Part shown: positions 11,491-23,236 of the stretch, piece by piece | Position numbering within the stretch: the first letter of the stretch is position 1 | How the letters are laid out: every line of letters starts with the position of its first letter | Source of the DNA: Globodera rostochiensis | Taxonomy: Eukaryota > Nematoda > Chromadorea > Rhabditida > Heteroderidae | Assembly: GCA_018350325.1 (NCBI GenBank) | Contig: JAEVLN010000006.1 | Coordinates: 434,001-498,000, forward strand | Length of the DNA stretch: 64,000 nucleotides | Reading direction: 5' to 3' | Position numbers and translations under genes: made by a program | Notes under the pieces: model-generated | Database searches by the model: none | The model's input: the letters and a program-made list of their open reading frames with translations, nothing else | Told to the model about the DNA's origin: nothing

Positions 11491-11989
11491 AGAAGTTGGG
11501 GGGGGGGGTTGTGATGTCCTCCCCTCGAGCGTTCCCCCTCCCCCGACGTCACCAGCAGCTGACGCCCGTCTCTTAATTTCGCTTTCGTGCCGTTGTGTTT
11601 TTCGGCACTTCGCTTTAATTCAAATGCCCCCCCCCATCCTTTCCTTTTCCCAGTGGATTTGCCATTTGTGGGAAGAGACGCAAATGGTGGGTTAAGTGAA
11701 AGAAAGAAAAGGACGAAGGAGAAAATACGCGGAAAGGGATAACATAACGGAGGAAGAGAGGGACTTCCGTTTGACGAGAAATAATATCATCGCCACAGGC
11801 AAAAAAGAGGTAGGAAAAGACGAAAAGGAGGAGGATTAAGTTGAGACAAACATCACATTGAGAGGAGGGGGCAAAACAATGTTGGGGCGGAGTTTAGAGG
11901 TAGAGGCAACAGATAGAAGCAGGGAGAGATAAGAGTGAAGGGAGGAAAGGGATGAGCCGACGGATGAAGTGGAAGGGAATGTGACCGGG

Positions 11990-12470
11990 GCGAGGGGGGG
12001 GGGTGGAGGGAGGTGAGGGGTGGGGGAGGGGGGGGCGAAGGGGGAAGGAGGGGGGGGGAGGGGGGGCGAGAGGGGGGGTGGTGGAGGGGGGGGGCGAAGG
12101 GGGAAGGAGGGGGGGGGGAGGGGGGGCGAGAGGGGGGGTGGTGGAGGGGGGGGGCGAAGGGGGAAGGAGGGGTGGGGGAGGGGGGGGGCGAAGGGGGAAG
12201 GAGGGGGGGGGGAGGGGGGGCGAAGGGGGAAGGAGGGGGGGGGGGAGGGGGGGCGAAGGGGGAAGGAGGGGGGGGGGAGGGGGGGGCGAAGGGGGAAGGA
12301 GGGGGGGGGGAGGGGGGGCGAAGGGGGAAGGAGGGGGGGGGGGGAGGGGGGGCGAAGGGGGAAGGAGGGGGGGGGGGAGGGGGGGCGAAGGGGGAAGGAG
12401 GGGGGGGGGGGGAGGGGGGGCGAGGGGGGGGGGTGGAGGGAGGTGAGGGGTGGGGGAGGGGGGGGGGGGT
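11990..12470. repeat. G-rich tandem array (GGCGAAGGGGGAAGG units)
   Basis: Tandem units of about 36 bp containing GGCGAAGGGGGAAGGAGG separated by poly-G runs, with two longer units carrying GCGAGAGGGGGGGTGGTGG. It is open in several frames for compositional reasons only. An ambiguous base (n) lies nearby at 12758. Confidence 0.9.
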
Positions 12471-12934
12471 CGATGAAGACAAATGAAGAAAGTGTGAAAT
12501 AGGGACGGAGATTCGAACGGAGCAGAATATTTACCAACGAGAATTTGTAAAAGTGAAAGGGTCAAATTAAGAAAAGACGAAAATAGGTAAAAGAAAGCAC
12601 TGATAGTATAGCAGAAGGAGACGAAAAACAATGGGGAGAAACAAACAATTGGGCAGTTTGGAGCAGGAAGGAATTAAAGAAAGGAGCGAGGAAAGGAAGA
12701 AACTAACGAGAAGATCGAGTAGAAGAAGTTCTCGGTTTCTTTCGAAAGCGAGGAATTNGATGGAAGAGACGGACGATTTGAATGCGCTGCGGATAATTCA
12801 TTTTGGATGATTTATCTGATCAAAATTTGGGCACTCATTTTGGCTGATTTTTGCGTCCTTTGATTCTGACACTTTTCAGTGGGCGATATTCTTCAGCAGT
12901 GCCATTCGTTTTGTTATTTTGCAGCACTAATTGC

Positions 12935-13040
12935 GGGCACACCTGACCCGTTCTTAAAAAACAAAAGGTTTCTGGCAGGGGAGGCCCCCCCCCCAATCCC
13001 CCCCCCCCCTCTCCCCCCAATCCCCCCCCCCCAACCAACC
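12935..13040. repeat. Poly-C rich tract
   Basis: Runs of C interrupted by AAT and CT, then CCAACCAACCAACCAA. It sits upstream of the first visible mex-3 exon and probably belongs to that gene's long intron or upstream region. Confidence 0.6.
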
Positions 13041-13490
13041 AACCAAATCCCACCTGTCCCTGCACCATTACTTACCTGACCCCCATCCTCCGCTGATGAT
13101 CATCATCGCCAGAGTCGTCGTCTCATCTCCCATTTCGCTTCGCTTGTTTGCGCGGCCTCCACCGCCATTACCAACTCAGCCTCTGCTAATCCGGGAAGGC
13201 AATAAATGACGACGCCCCCCCCCCGGGGGGGGGAGTGAATGGGCCAATGAGCAACCGACGGAAGGAAGTGAATTTGAAAATTGATGAAAGAGAGGGAGGG
13301 GGGGGGGAGAGTTTGATGCGAAAGGAAGGGGAAAATATTGATGAAAAGGTCTGACAAAGGCCGTCTGATAAAGTTAGAGAAGCAATAAGGGTCCCAAGAT
13401 TAAATATTTTGCGGTGTTTTCTCTGTTTCCTTTATGTGTTATGAGCGCACTTCCTTTAGTTTCTTTCCCCAACCTTTCTTGCAAGTTTAG

Positions 13491-15087
13491 GCTGCAAGAT
13501 AAAAGCGCTTCGAGCCAAGACGAACACTTACATCAAAACGCCGGTGCGGGGTGAAGAGCCGATATTTGTTGTGACCGGACGGCACGAGGATGTGCTGGAG
13601 GCAAAGCGTGAGATCGAATGTGCCGCCGAACACTTCACCCAAATAAGGGCTTCGCGTCGGCACAGTCAGGTGGGTGGGCGAGGCCTTTGCTTTCTTTTGG
13701 GTTACTTCATTCATTTGGAGGCTTTTCAATTCTGTTGGATGTTTAGGGCGGTTGTCCGGCACCCGGACACGTAACGGCCTATGTACGCGTGCCGCTGCGC
13801 GTCGTCGGTCTGGTGGTCGGTCCAAAGGGTAACACCATCAAGCGGATCCAGCAAGTGCGTGCGGACCGGTTCCGTTTGTTTATGTTCCGTCTTCTCCCAG
13901 GACACGCACACGTACATCATCACGCCGAGTCGCGAGCGCGAGCCGATCTTTGAGGTCACCGGACTGCCTCAGAATGTGGAGGCAGCCCGGCGAGAGATCG
14001 AACAGCACATCTACCAGCGAACCGGCAACATGCCCATCACGGACTCGAGCGCCTCCATCGCCAATTATGACCTGCACGTGCGTCAGGGGTCATGGTCATG
14101 GAGCCAGAGCAATGGGGTGAATAAACGGGCGAATCGGAGTTGGGGGGGGGGGGAAGTCGAAGTCGTGCAAAACTCCGAACTTGGGGAATTCTGATTGGAA
14201 TCTTCAATTGAACACTTTCCCTGCCCATTCTCCAATTAATTCATTTTTTTCTCCAGGCAGCCGCACTGCAGGCTCAGCACGCGGTATTGCACGCAAATGC
14301 CCTTAATCGGCCCAATTACGGTGCGCTCGCGGTCACATCGACGGCACGTCAGCTTCAACATCAACATCAAGCAGTGCCACAGCTGCAGCCCAGCCCATAC
14401 CAGCCGCAATTCCACCACCAGCAGTACATCAACAAAGGACCGAGCTTGGGAGACCTCAATGGGGGCTTTTGCACTCAGCAACAGGACATCGTCCAACACG
14501 GCACTGGCACAAAATTGTTCGGCAGCGCTGCAGCTTCGCCGCCACCATTCGGTCCAATCGGTGGCGCATTGCCATTGGGCACTTCGGCGTCCAGCAATAA
14601 TTTGCACGCAATGCTTGGCGCGTTGGATTTGGACGGAGGGGCGCAGCAGGGACAACATCAGGGCCAGGTTTTGTGGCCTTTTGTTTGCTTTATTGGCAAT
14701 TGCAAATGCTTTACCGTCAGTATTTGTGTTTAGCCTTCTTCCGCCGCCGACTTCAAGCTGGATTCTTCCTCTATGCTGTTGCTCCGTTCCTCTTCCAACG
14801 GACTCGCTGCTGCCCAAAGTCGCGGGGGTCCCAGCGCCTTCTCCCCGTGGCGAATATCCTCCGGCACCGTCGATGCCGTGCCACAAAATGACTTTCTGGA
14901 CCTGCTGACCTCCACTAGCCCTTCGCCGCTATTCTCCGCCTCCTCCGGTGGCGGTGGCGGGTGCCATTCTTCCTCCTATTCTGGAGGTTCCTGCGGCGGC
15001 ATCGGAGGCTTTGCCTGCGGCGAACTTTCCTCCGTCAACTCGACCTCGCGCGATGAGGGTTTGGGCGACTCGCCAACCAATTCGTAA
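13491..15087 (+). CDS. mex-3: MEX-3-like KH-domain RNA-binding protein (5' end missing)
   Basis: A translational regulator that binds mRNA through two KH domains. Exons 13491..13669, 13747..13854, 13901..14077, 14257..14667 and 14734..15087 splice in frame. The first carries the second half of KH1 ([20 protein letters not shown], then [10 protein letters not shown]). The next two carry KH2 with its GxxG loop ([31 protein letters not shown]). The C-terminal part is Gln-, Ser- and Gly-rich and includes RDEGLGDSP. No RING finger is visible, unlike vertebrate MEX3. The last exon can end at the TAA (15085-15087), but GTAAGT lies right there and may be a donor to a further exon. The exon coding the start of KH1 was not found upstream and may lie beyond the G-rich arrays. 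Family assignment is firm; both ends are uncertain. Confidence 0.85.
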
Positions 15088-18000
15088 GTAAATCAAATCA
15101 TTCGGTTTATCGGTCGTTGCCTTGCCAAGATTTGGTCGTCCCAATGGAGCAGACCCTTACCAACATTTGATGACAATTTGGGCCGATGTTTGTGACGGAA
15201 GGGCGGCGGGGGAAGTCGGAAAGTCGGCCGGCGAGACGGCGGAAGTTAAGGCCAAAACGGAAGAGAAAGGCGGCGGCGCCGGCGGGGAGTTTACGCCCGC
15301 GGGGTGAAAGGGAATGGCCGGAGGGCGGACGAATTCAGGGAGGGAGGAGAAGCACAGAAACGACCAAAGCGGGCGAAGAAACACGCAACGTCAAAGACCG
15401 TTTAGGGAGTTATCGTTCGTTAGATACTGTAGTCAAGCCAGCATTACGGTACGTGACACGAAATCGCATTTCACAGCAGCACGAAAGTCCGGTTTAGGAG
15501 TTTTTTTTGGAGCTTAATGCTGGCGTTAGGGTAGGTCATAAACACTCCCGAATGAGTTAATGTCGTTTACCTTTAAACGGTAACTACAGTAATCCCTCAA
15601 GATTTTACTGTATTCGACAGATCACTCACTCTCATCACAACAATTAACGAACAAATTCCTTTATAGATTCTTATGGCTTTACACCTCTTTCTTCCCTCAA
15701 TTTAAATGCTCTCAAATAACCCACTGAATTTTCTAAAATGGAAAATGACTTTTATTTGGTCGGTTATTTGTCCCAATATTTGTTTCTCCTCAAAAAGCAA
15801 TCTCCCAAATATTTAACATATTTCAAAACCAAATCACTCAGCACAGAATTTTATTCTTTTTCCTCCCAAATCAAATTTATTTTATTTTGTTTTGTTTTGC
15901 CCAATTCCCTCACCCACTGAGTTCGATCAATTGAGCCATTCCATCAGAATTTTATGCATCGCCCACAAAGCACCGCTTCAGCAAAACACAAAAATCAGCC
16001 AAAACAAATACCCCCCCCGGCGTTATGCGATCAAAACTTCCAAAAGATAATTTTATTTAGTTAAAATCGAATCGCATGAACCCAAACCATCCAATTCGTT
16101 TATTTTGTTTGTTTGTTTTGTTGTATGAATGGCCTCCCCCCCCCACCCAATTCTATTGGAAATCTCGACAACTTTCCGAAGCCCAAGCAGCCCTCTGACT
16201 CGAATTTCACAGACAAAAGCCCCTGTTCTCTCCAAGCGTGTCCAACAGATTGATCAAAGTTGAGATTTTATTATTATTTGACGGATGTTTTCTTTCCCAA
16301 AATTTACGAATTCTTAAAACTCCCAGGGTTTGTCCCGGCCGATTCCCCCCCCCCACCGAATCATCCAAAAATCCCATCTGAATCATCCCCCTCGAGACGA
16401 TGTAATTTAATTTTATTTAATAGATTTAATTTTAAAATATTATTTTCTGAGAGACGTCGCCCAAATGTCAGAGAACGCATTGACTGACAAAACACGAAAT
16501 ATTTCTATAATCTTTTTTTCTCTCACTCTCCGCTGTCAACGAGCTATTTCTATTTATGTACTTCTCTTTCTTTCTCTCCTTACTTACCCAACACTTTACA
16601 TGATAATTATTACTGAAAATTCTTATGATTTTACACCTTTAATTATTTTTTTAATTTAATAAATTTATCTTTATTTTCCAGTAAAGATTTTAAATTTCCA
16701 ATTAGCATAAATTTAGTTTAGTGAATCCTAACAAACAATACGCTTTTGTTTCCATTTAAGTTACCCGAATTTGCGGGTAACCGTAGCCGTTAGCCGTTAT
16801 CCGATTGTGACATCAGTCTTTTCGTTTAACTATCAGCAAATGCCAAACCAACACCGGCGAAACGGGGCCACATTTGGGCGGCATTCCAGGGGATGCCCTA
16901 CGGCAGAAGGAATGGTCAAATATCCGCTGGAGAGCACCCCAAAGTTGGCCAAAACCATAAGGGGGGGGGGCATACTTGCTCCGTCATCGCATGCTCGTTG
17001 AAAACCGCTTAAATTGTCAATTTATTTTTATTGACCAATCGTAATCGGTGCATCAAATAACTATTTTCAGACAATTTTAGAATAAAAAATATTTTTCACA
17101 AATTTTGACCAAAAAGTGTCACCTTTATGGTTTTGTCAACTTTGAGGGGTTATAACTCGCTCAGAAGTGTCTGATCTTCTCCCACCCCTAGATCGATTTA
17201 TCTCATCGAAAGATGTCCATTGATACCTAAATTGTCCCGATCCATCCACAGGAAAAACCCATTGCTATGCTCTTTAAGTCTCAAGTTTAAGATTTTCACA
17301 TCCAAATATTACGATTTTAATGGAAAAATTTAAATTTTCTAAACGAGTTCGGGTTTGGGGCGGGAATGGGGCGAAACGGTGTCCAGATCCCTGAAAACCC
17401 CCAGAAACGGGTTCAACATTAAAAAAAGTTGTTTTTGTTGACACAACCGATAAGTACCGATTCTACGACTCCAAAAACCTGCGGAACCACCTTTTATCGA
17501 ATTTTTTAAAAAAATTTTTTGTCACATAACAAAACAAGGACCGCGTGCCCTCGAAAAACTCGGAATTCTTAATTTAGCGACGCATCACAAAATCCTGATC
17601 TTATCTTAACAACAAAAACAACGGGTCAATGGAAATATGGATAAGTAATATCCCTGAACTAAACTTTGGTCTCAGCTTGAAAGAATGCTTTTTGGAGAGG
17701 AAAGCTTTTGACAATTTGCATCATTCTGATTCCATTTATGGCGCGGGGCATTCGTTCCTTTAGACGACGTGTAATCTTTGCCCAGAGTCTCTGCTTTTTG
17801 GGGGGGGGGACGAGTTTCTTCCCCACCTCCAAACAAAAATGTGCACATTCACTTCAAAAGGGAGGGACTGATGGACGGAGAGGGGAAAACAGAAAATGGA
17901 TTTTCGGGGGGATCAAAGTACGTGTGGGAGGTGGGAGGGGGGGGGGGGAATTGTGCTCGGTTCGCATGTGATGGGGGGGGGTTACATAGGGGGGGGGGGG

Positions 18001-19020
18001 TAATTCAGTCACTTCTCTCATTGTCAGTCCCGAGTCCGTTTAGGCACTGCCCACTGCCACTCCCGTTCCTCGTCCCTAAAAATGCCTTTCTGAGATCATT
18101 CAGCAGCCGCCCATGTCTATGCCATCTGCCTAGCGCCCCCCCTTTTCACGTTCACAGCATGTTTTTACATCTTTTGATCACCCCATGATTGTCCTCTTCC
18201 CGCGTTGCTTTTCGCTTTTACTTGGGTATAGGCGTTTCGGGGGGGGGGCACAAAGAATGGGACCAGCAGAGGACGGAAAAAGTACTTAAACAAACGACTA
18301 ATGGGTGAGGCATCTCAAAATCACAGCACAAAGAACTCGAAAGAAGAGTATCACAAAACAACCGCCGCCGCCGACCATCCAATGAGCGGTAATGATATTG
18401 CAATGCACACGAAAGCGATGACACCGAGCGGGGGGGGGGGGATAAAGCTCCAAAGAACAATTACCCGACAAATACATTTGTATGCATTCAACAATTATTC
18501 TTGCCATCTTTTTTTGTTTTAATATTCTACGGCTTACTCCCATCCCCTGAAGGGGCGTATGGCTTTATTATTATTGAGACTCTGTCTGTTAGATCTGAAA
18601 TTGGTGGCAATTGTCTTTTAATTGGCCAAAATCGATTTTATCGCGTACCAAATGAACGATCATTTTATCGCTAAAACAAAAGTGGTGATGTGAAAGTACG
18701 GAATGGGTGTGCACTGTACAATGTGACACATAATCTCTAACAAATAAGTGCGTTGTTTCATACAAATTGTCTTTTTCCCGCCCGTCCTGTGCTGCTGCTG
18801 ATCACGTTTTTGATGCACAGAATGGCGTAAACAACCCTCGCCCTCAACAGATTCTGGATGGGGTGATACCCTCCCCTCGCCCCCCCCCCCCGACCATCGT
18901 GACTAAATTCCCCCCCCCCCTTTTCTTGTCTTTTTTGTTTTGTCCGTTTGTTCTCAATTCAATTTCATTTCTATGGACACATTTGAATATTTTCAGAAAC
19001 TTTTTCAACCATTCATTCAA
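15088..19020. other. Long non-coding stretch
   Basis: No conserved gene is visible. It contains a GC-rich block at 15190-15380, AT-rich sequence to 16750, decayed repeats around 16760-17650, and poly-G or poly-C runs near 16968, 17800, 17937, 17985, 18240, 18430 and 18878-18920. Some of it may be the 3' UTR or further introns of the mex-3 gene. Confidence 0.45.
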
Positions 19021-19633
19021 ATGTCTCATCAAGTGACACGGGCAGCACTCAACCACGGGACGCGTGTACTGAGCGTGTTGGAGAAGGTCAAGTTGGTCTG
19101 CTGGTTTGAGGAGACACATTCGTTCGCGCAAGTGGCTCGAAGGTGTGGCAATTAAAGGATAATGTGAAAATAGTTCCGTTAAAATCATTTTTCGAGAGAA
19201 GGGGCGGCGGGCAACCAAATTTAGCGCTTTAATAAATTCGAGATTAAATTATATTTTAAGATACCGGGCAGAATTTGGTATGGAACCACCGCAGTTGGAC
19301 CAAGTGAAGAAGTTGCACCAGAGATTTCTGAGCACCGGCTCAATCCTCAATGGCACAACGACGGCATTCTCCGGCATAGGAGACGGAGTCGGTCTTGGAG
19401 AACAACAGCCAATTCCCGTCGTAAGCGATGCGGGACTGGATGCGGAAGAACAGCTGAGAATGGCCAGAATGTGAGCCGGAGGACCTGAAGATTTATGAAC
19501 GAAATTTTCCAGTGAAGTGGACCAACGCTCTTCGACTTTATCTGCTTTGTGTAAAGTGTATAGAATCGGCTTCCAATTCAAAGGCTTTTCATTCCCCAAC
19601 TTTTATTTTTGCGCAAAAAATTTCTTAGGATAA
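19021..19633 (+). CDS. Small helix-turn-helix protein (DUF4817-like)
   Basis: Three exons, 19021..19142, 19261..19470 and 19513..19633, join in frame to give 150 residues. The first junction makes VARRYRAEFGMEPPQLDQV. The pattern KVKLVCWFEETHSFAQVARR, then a Tyr/Phe-Gly strand and KLHQRFLSTGSI, resembles the DUF4817 helix-turn-helix found in insect and nematode transposon-related proteins and some host genes. No catalytic DDE/D domain follows; the tail is short and acidic. If the third exon is not used, the protein stops at 19474. It could be a domesticated transposon DNA-binding domain or a fragment. Function unknown. Confidence 0.55.
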
Positions 19634-20549
19634 GCGTGAATAATTTATTGATTTGTTTTTTCTTTCTTTTATCTCCGCCTCGAAGTCGCAAGTGTTCCTT
19701 TTGGCCCGTTCCCTTTTGTTTTGAATGTTATTCCATTCCCATCCCCTCACTTTCTCATATTTGTGACATTCAGCTGCATTGTTCGACTCCCATTTAAAAG
19801 TTGAGTGAAATGCGATTGAAAATAAGGTACTCGCTCTCGCACCCTACACTTCAGTGCCTAGTTCAATTAAAAACATCAGAACGAACGAATTTAGGTTCGT
19901 CCCCTTTAAAATGAATTATTTGACAGACAACAATAAATGCGAACTTCAGTGCCAGAATTTTTTAAAAGAAAACAAAAATTACTAAAGCGCAGCCTAAGCA
20001 GAGCTGAGACTAGGCGTACGCAAATAGTTTTCAACATGCTGAAAATGGTAAAGGAGGATTAAGTACAATTCTTAGTCAACATTTAGTAAATATTTCACGT
20101 TTTTTCCTTGAAATTCCGGTCTCTAAGAATAACATACGTTCATTTAACCGGGTTTGAAAATTCTAAATTTACATTAAAGCAAAAAAAACCTTAGGTATGT
20201 CTATTGCCAGAAGCATTTTTCCTCGGGGATGTACGTAGAATCCGAATCTGACCTTCATTTCGACCAATTTCGAAGCCCGAAACATGCTTATGATTTTGAG
20301 GTCAATTGATTTCCGCAAAAATTTTTCATTTTTTTCAAAAATTGGGGTCGCATCATTTTGCCAATTTTTTTGACACGAAAGAAAAAAAATAAAAAATATT
20401 TGAAAAACCCTGCCTATGAATGGAAGATTGCCGTGCATATGGCCAGACACTATCAAAGTCTTTTGTTTTTGAACTATTTTTACTCTTTTGGTTGTCTTTG
20501 GGTGGTGTCCCATTTAATTGAGTGAACTGTTTATTTTTTCGGTTCACTG

Positions 20550-21409
20550 ATGGAAAATGAAGGTTCCAATGCTGGTGGGGGATCTCCACAGGACGAAGAC
20601 TCTTCCGATGACGGACTTTGGAATGAATTCGAAACTTGCGCCACTTCAGGTTTCGAATTTGAACGGAACATAGGTAATGTGGATGTTTAGTGACTCACCT
20701 TTACCGCAATTCCAATTGGCGCACGTTGCAACAGGCTGCCGCGTCGGCCACCCAATTATATAAGGTTCGGCAGCAGACATTGCATCCTTGGTTTTCTTAT
20801 GTTGGGTAGTGCATCTGTTTAATTTACTTTTACTTTTTAATATTTAGAGTAACTTTTAGAGTGGTCTTGAGTGCAAAAAGCGTTCGTTCGACCGCGGCTT
20901 CTCAAAGGGCCGTTTAACGCTTGCCAAGGAGCTTTCGAGTATTTGTCGCTATAAAAACAAGGTGGACGTGACGGACATTGTGGCACTTCTTTCTAAGTAC
21001 AACTTACTGCCCAATGGCTCTCCGTCGCCGCGTCAGCGCGACAGTGGCGGAAACGGAAGCGCTCTTCATCACGGGGACAGCGGCGGTAGCGGCAACCCGG
21101 TTTTTCTGTTCCAGCAGGTACGGACAGACAAGGGCTTGGTCAACGCCATGAGTGTTGGGATTGAATTACTCCTTGTTTGCCATCGATGATTTTTGGCGTT
21201 TTTGGCGGTTTTCCGCGTTGTCTAAAAAAAGATACCAAATGCTTTTTGTTAAGGCCCTCTGTCCGGCTTCAAACCCCGCGTCGTCTCCGCACCGCACCGG
21301 ACTGAACAACTTCCTCCAAACTCAGGTTTACCGCCACCGCAAGCGTGCTCATTCTCCACAAGACTCGCATTCATTTGACTTTGTCTCCAAACGCTTCAAA
21401 CGTTTGTAA
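20550..21409 (+). CDS. HAPSTR1 (C16orf72) family protein
   Basis: Exons 20550..20649, 20691..20764, 20860..21117 and 21254..21409 give 195 residues. The core runs from LWNEFETCATSVTHLYR through LQQAASATQLYK to RSFDRGFSKGRLTLAKEL and DIVALLSKYNL. This follows the human HAPSTR1 core (an A-T-A-V-x-x-LYK repeat, then a KRSFD-x-G segment and a helix ending in D-L-x-x-F/L-L). The C-terminus is basic (KRFKRL), like the human KRNRML tail, and may act as a nuclear signal. HAPSTR1 is known as a stress-response regulator that works with the ubiquitin ligase HUWE1. The assignment rests on remembered family sequence and good exon-phase agreement. Confidence 0.75.
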
Positions 21410-22359
21410 ATTCGTTCGTTGCCATCTTCCCAACGTCGGTTCAGCGGTTATATCAATACTCTAAGTCTGGCACCGTTTTGGATTCCTGACAAAGTGAGGG
21501 TTTGTGGTTTACTGAGAGTCAATTTTGTGACCCAATTTACCACCCACAGAATTTAAAGCAGTCCAATTCGATAAACTGACCATTAACCCGCTCTTTTTCT
21601 CGGAATTGAATGCTATTGTCGTATTTTGTATCAGCTGAAAAACTCGTCTCTAGTTATAAAAAAAAACAGATTATTTTTACCATTTATCTATAAAAGTTTT
21701 GTGGCAATAGAAGTGATTTTTAATTTTAATTTTGCGACGAAAATTAATTTTTAAATCATTTTCATTTAATTGTTTAGGCAATACACTTATCCCAAATTTT
21801 AATTGCCATTTTCGAACGTTTCAATGCCTTCTTATAAGGACAATTTTGCTTTTCGTTAAAGAAAGTTGAAATGATACAATGAATGAGAATCGCTTGAAAT
21901 TTGGGAACTATGCGTTGCGCTGTAAATTTTGGATTGTCTAAAAAAGCGATCCTTAATGACCCGCCCTTTAGTCATTTTAATTGTAAGTTCTTAGGATCCG
22001 ACGGTAAATTGCCTCTTTCCCATCCAAAACCATACACAAAATCTGAAGAATGAGCCGGAAGTTCTATTATTCGCTCAATGCGGAAATGCTGTCTGCCCAT
22101 AGTTCCTACTTTTTTACCATTGATATAAGTTGTGTCGATACAATTAAAAAGTAGTATTTTTATGGCTGTATAACGACACACCGTAATTTTAATCAGACCC
22201 AACTTCCGCATTTCATGTATAGTACATTTCAATTATCGATAAAGTTTTGCATACTTTTTGGGTTTATTTGTTATTTTGTTACATATTCGAATTATTTGTT
22301 TAAAATTTATCATTGTTAATGTAAATTGCTTATTTTCGCCTCCCTAGAATCTCGGTCTA
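21410..22359. other. AT-rich intergenic spacer
   Basis: The spacer between HAPSTR1 and imp-3 is AT-rich. A minus-strand open frame near 21972-22232 lacks an ATG at its start and a recognisable domain. No other structure was noted. Confidence 0.4.
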
Positions 22360-23042
22360 ATGGTGCGTAAATTGAAATTCCATGAGAAAAAACTGCTGAA
22401 GAAGGTCGACTTCATCAATTGGCCTGCCGAAGTTGACAACACCCTTCATGAGAACAAAATTATGCGTCGTTACCATGTGGAGAGGCGGGAACACTACACA
22501 CACTACAACAAACTGGCGAGAGAGGTCCTCCGAACGGCACAGCCATTGTTTTTTCCGTTTCCTCTAAATGTTGTGGTGCTTTTGCAGATTCGTGAGATGG
22601 CGAAGCGCATTCAGGCGTTGGATGACAAAACGCCGAACAAGTTAATATTGGCGCGGATGCTGCTCGGCAAACTCTTCGACATGGGGGTGATTTCGACGGC
22701 GGACACCCTCGAGCGGTGCGACAAAGTATCGGCTTCATCTTTTTGTCGGCGCCGACTTCCCGTTGTCTGCCATAAAATGCAAATGGCACCGACGGTACTA
22801 AACATTTCAAGCTTTTCGAAGGAAATGAATATTTCTCTGTTGGTTTTGTTTATTGTGTTTAGGTGAGGAAGGCCAGCCAATTGGTGGAGCAGGGTCATGT
22901 CCGCGTCGCCGTTGAAATGGTTACTGACCCGGCATTTTTGGTCACCCGGGCCCAGTCGGATCACGTCACATGGACGCGCGAGTCGAAGATCAAAAGGCAC
23001 ATCGACACTTATAACAACGAATTAGACGACTTTGATGGGTGA
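22360..23042 (+). CDS. IMP3: U3 small nucleolar ribonucleoprotein IMP3
   Basis: A component of the U3 snoRNP (Mpp10-Imp3-Imp4) in the small-subunit processome; it acts in the nucleolus on 18S pre-rRNA. Exons 22360..22524, 22588..22794 and 22863..23042 give 183 residues, the normal family length. Conserved stretches are [49 protein letters not shown], the S4-type RNA-binding segment [12 protein letters not shown] and the C-terminal [10 protein letters not shown] and KIKRHI. All three junctions are phase 0 and in frame. The second exon ends ACG before a GTACTA donor. The next gene, bbs-9, is convergent and its stop lies about 195 nt away. Confidence 0.95.
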
Positions 23043-23236
23043 ACGCGCAATCAAAGGGAAGCGATATAAATTGATCAGAGCGGTTAAATTGTATTTATGA
23101 TTAAAATTTTAAAAGCACCGAAATTTGAACGAATAGCAAATTTGGAAAGTTATAGAGACGGTCAATGTTGGAATCGCCGAAAATAATTAGAGATCTAACG
23201 GATAAGGTCCTCGACCAAACATGATTAGGTCTCTTG

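Noticed and set aside
8462..12470. CRISPR-like or telomeric arrays
   Set aside because: The units are directly adjacent low-complexity G-rich repeats without unique spacers, and they are not telomere repeats. The host is a eukaryote.
11836..12631. Long Pro-rich minus-strand and Gly-rich plus-strand open frames
   Set aside because: They come from the poly-G tandem array at 11990-12470; several frames are open at once.
21972..22232. Minus-strand frame with a faintly galectin-like end (YGFGWERGNLPS)
   Set aside because: It has no ATG at its start, too little similarity and no flanking exons that extend the fold.
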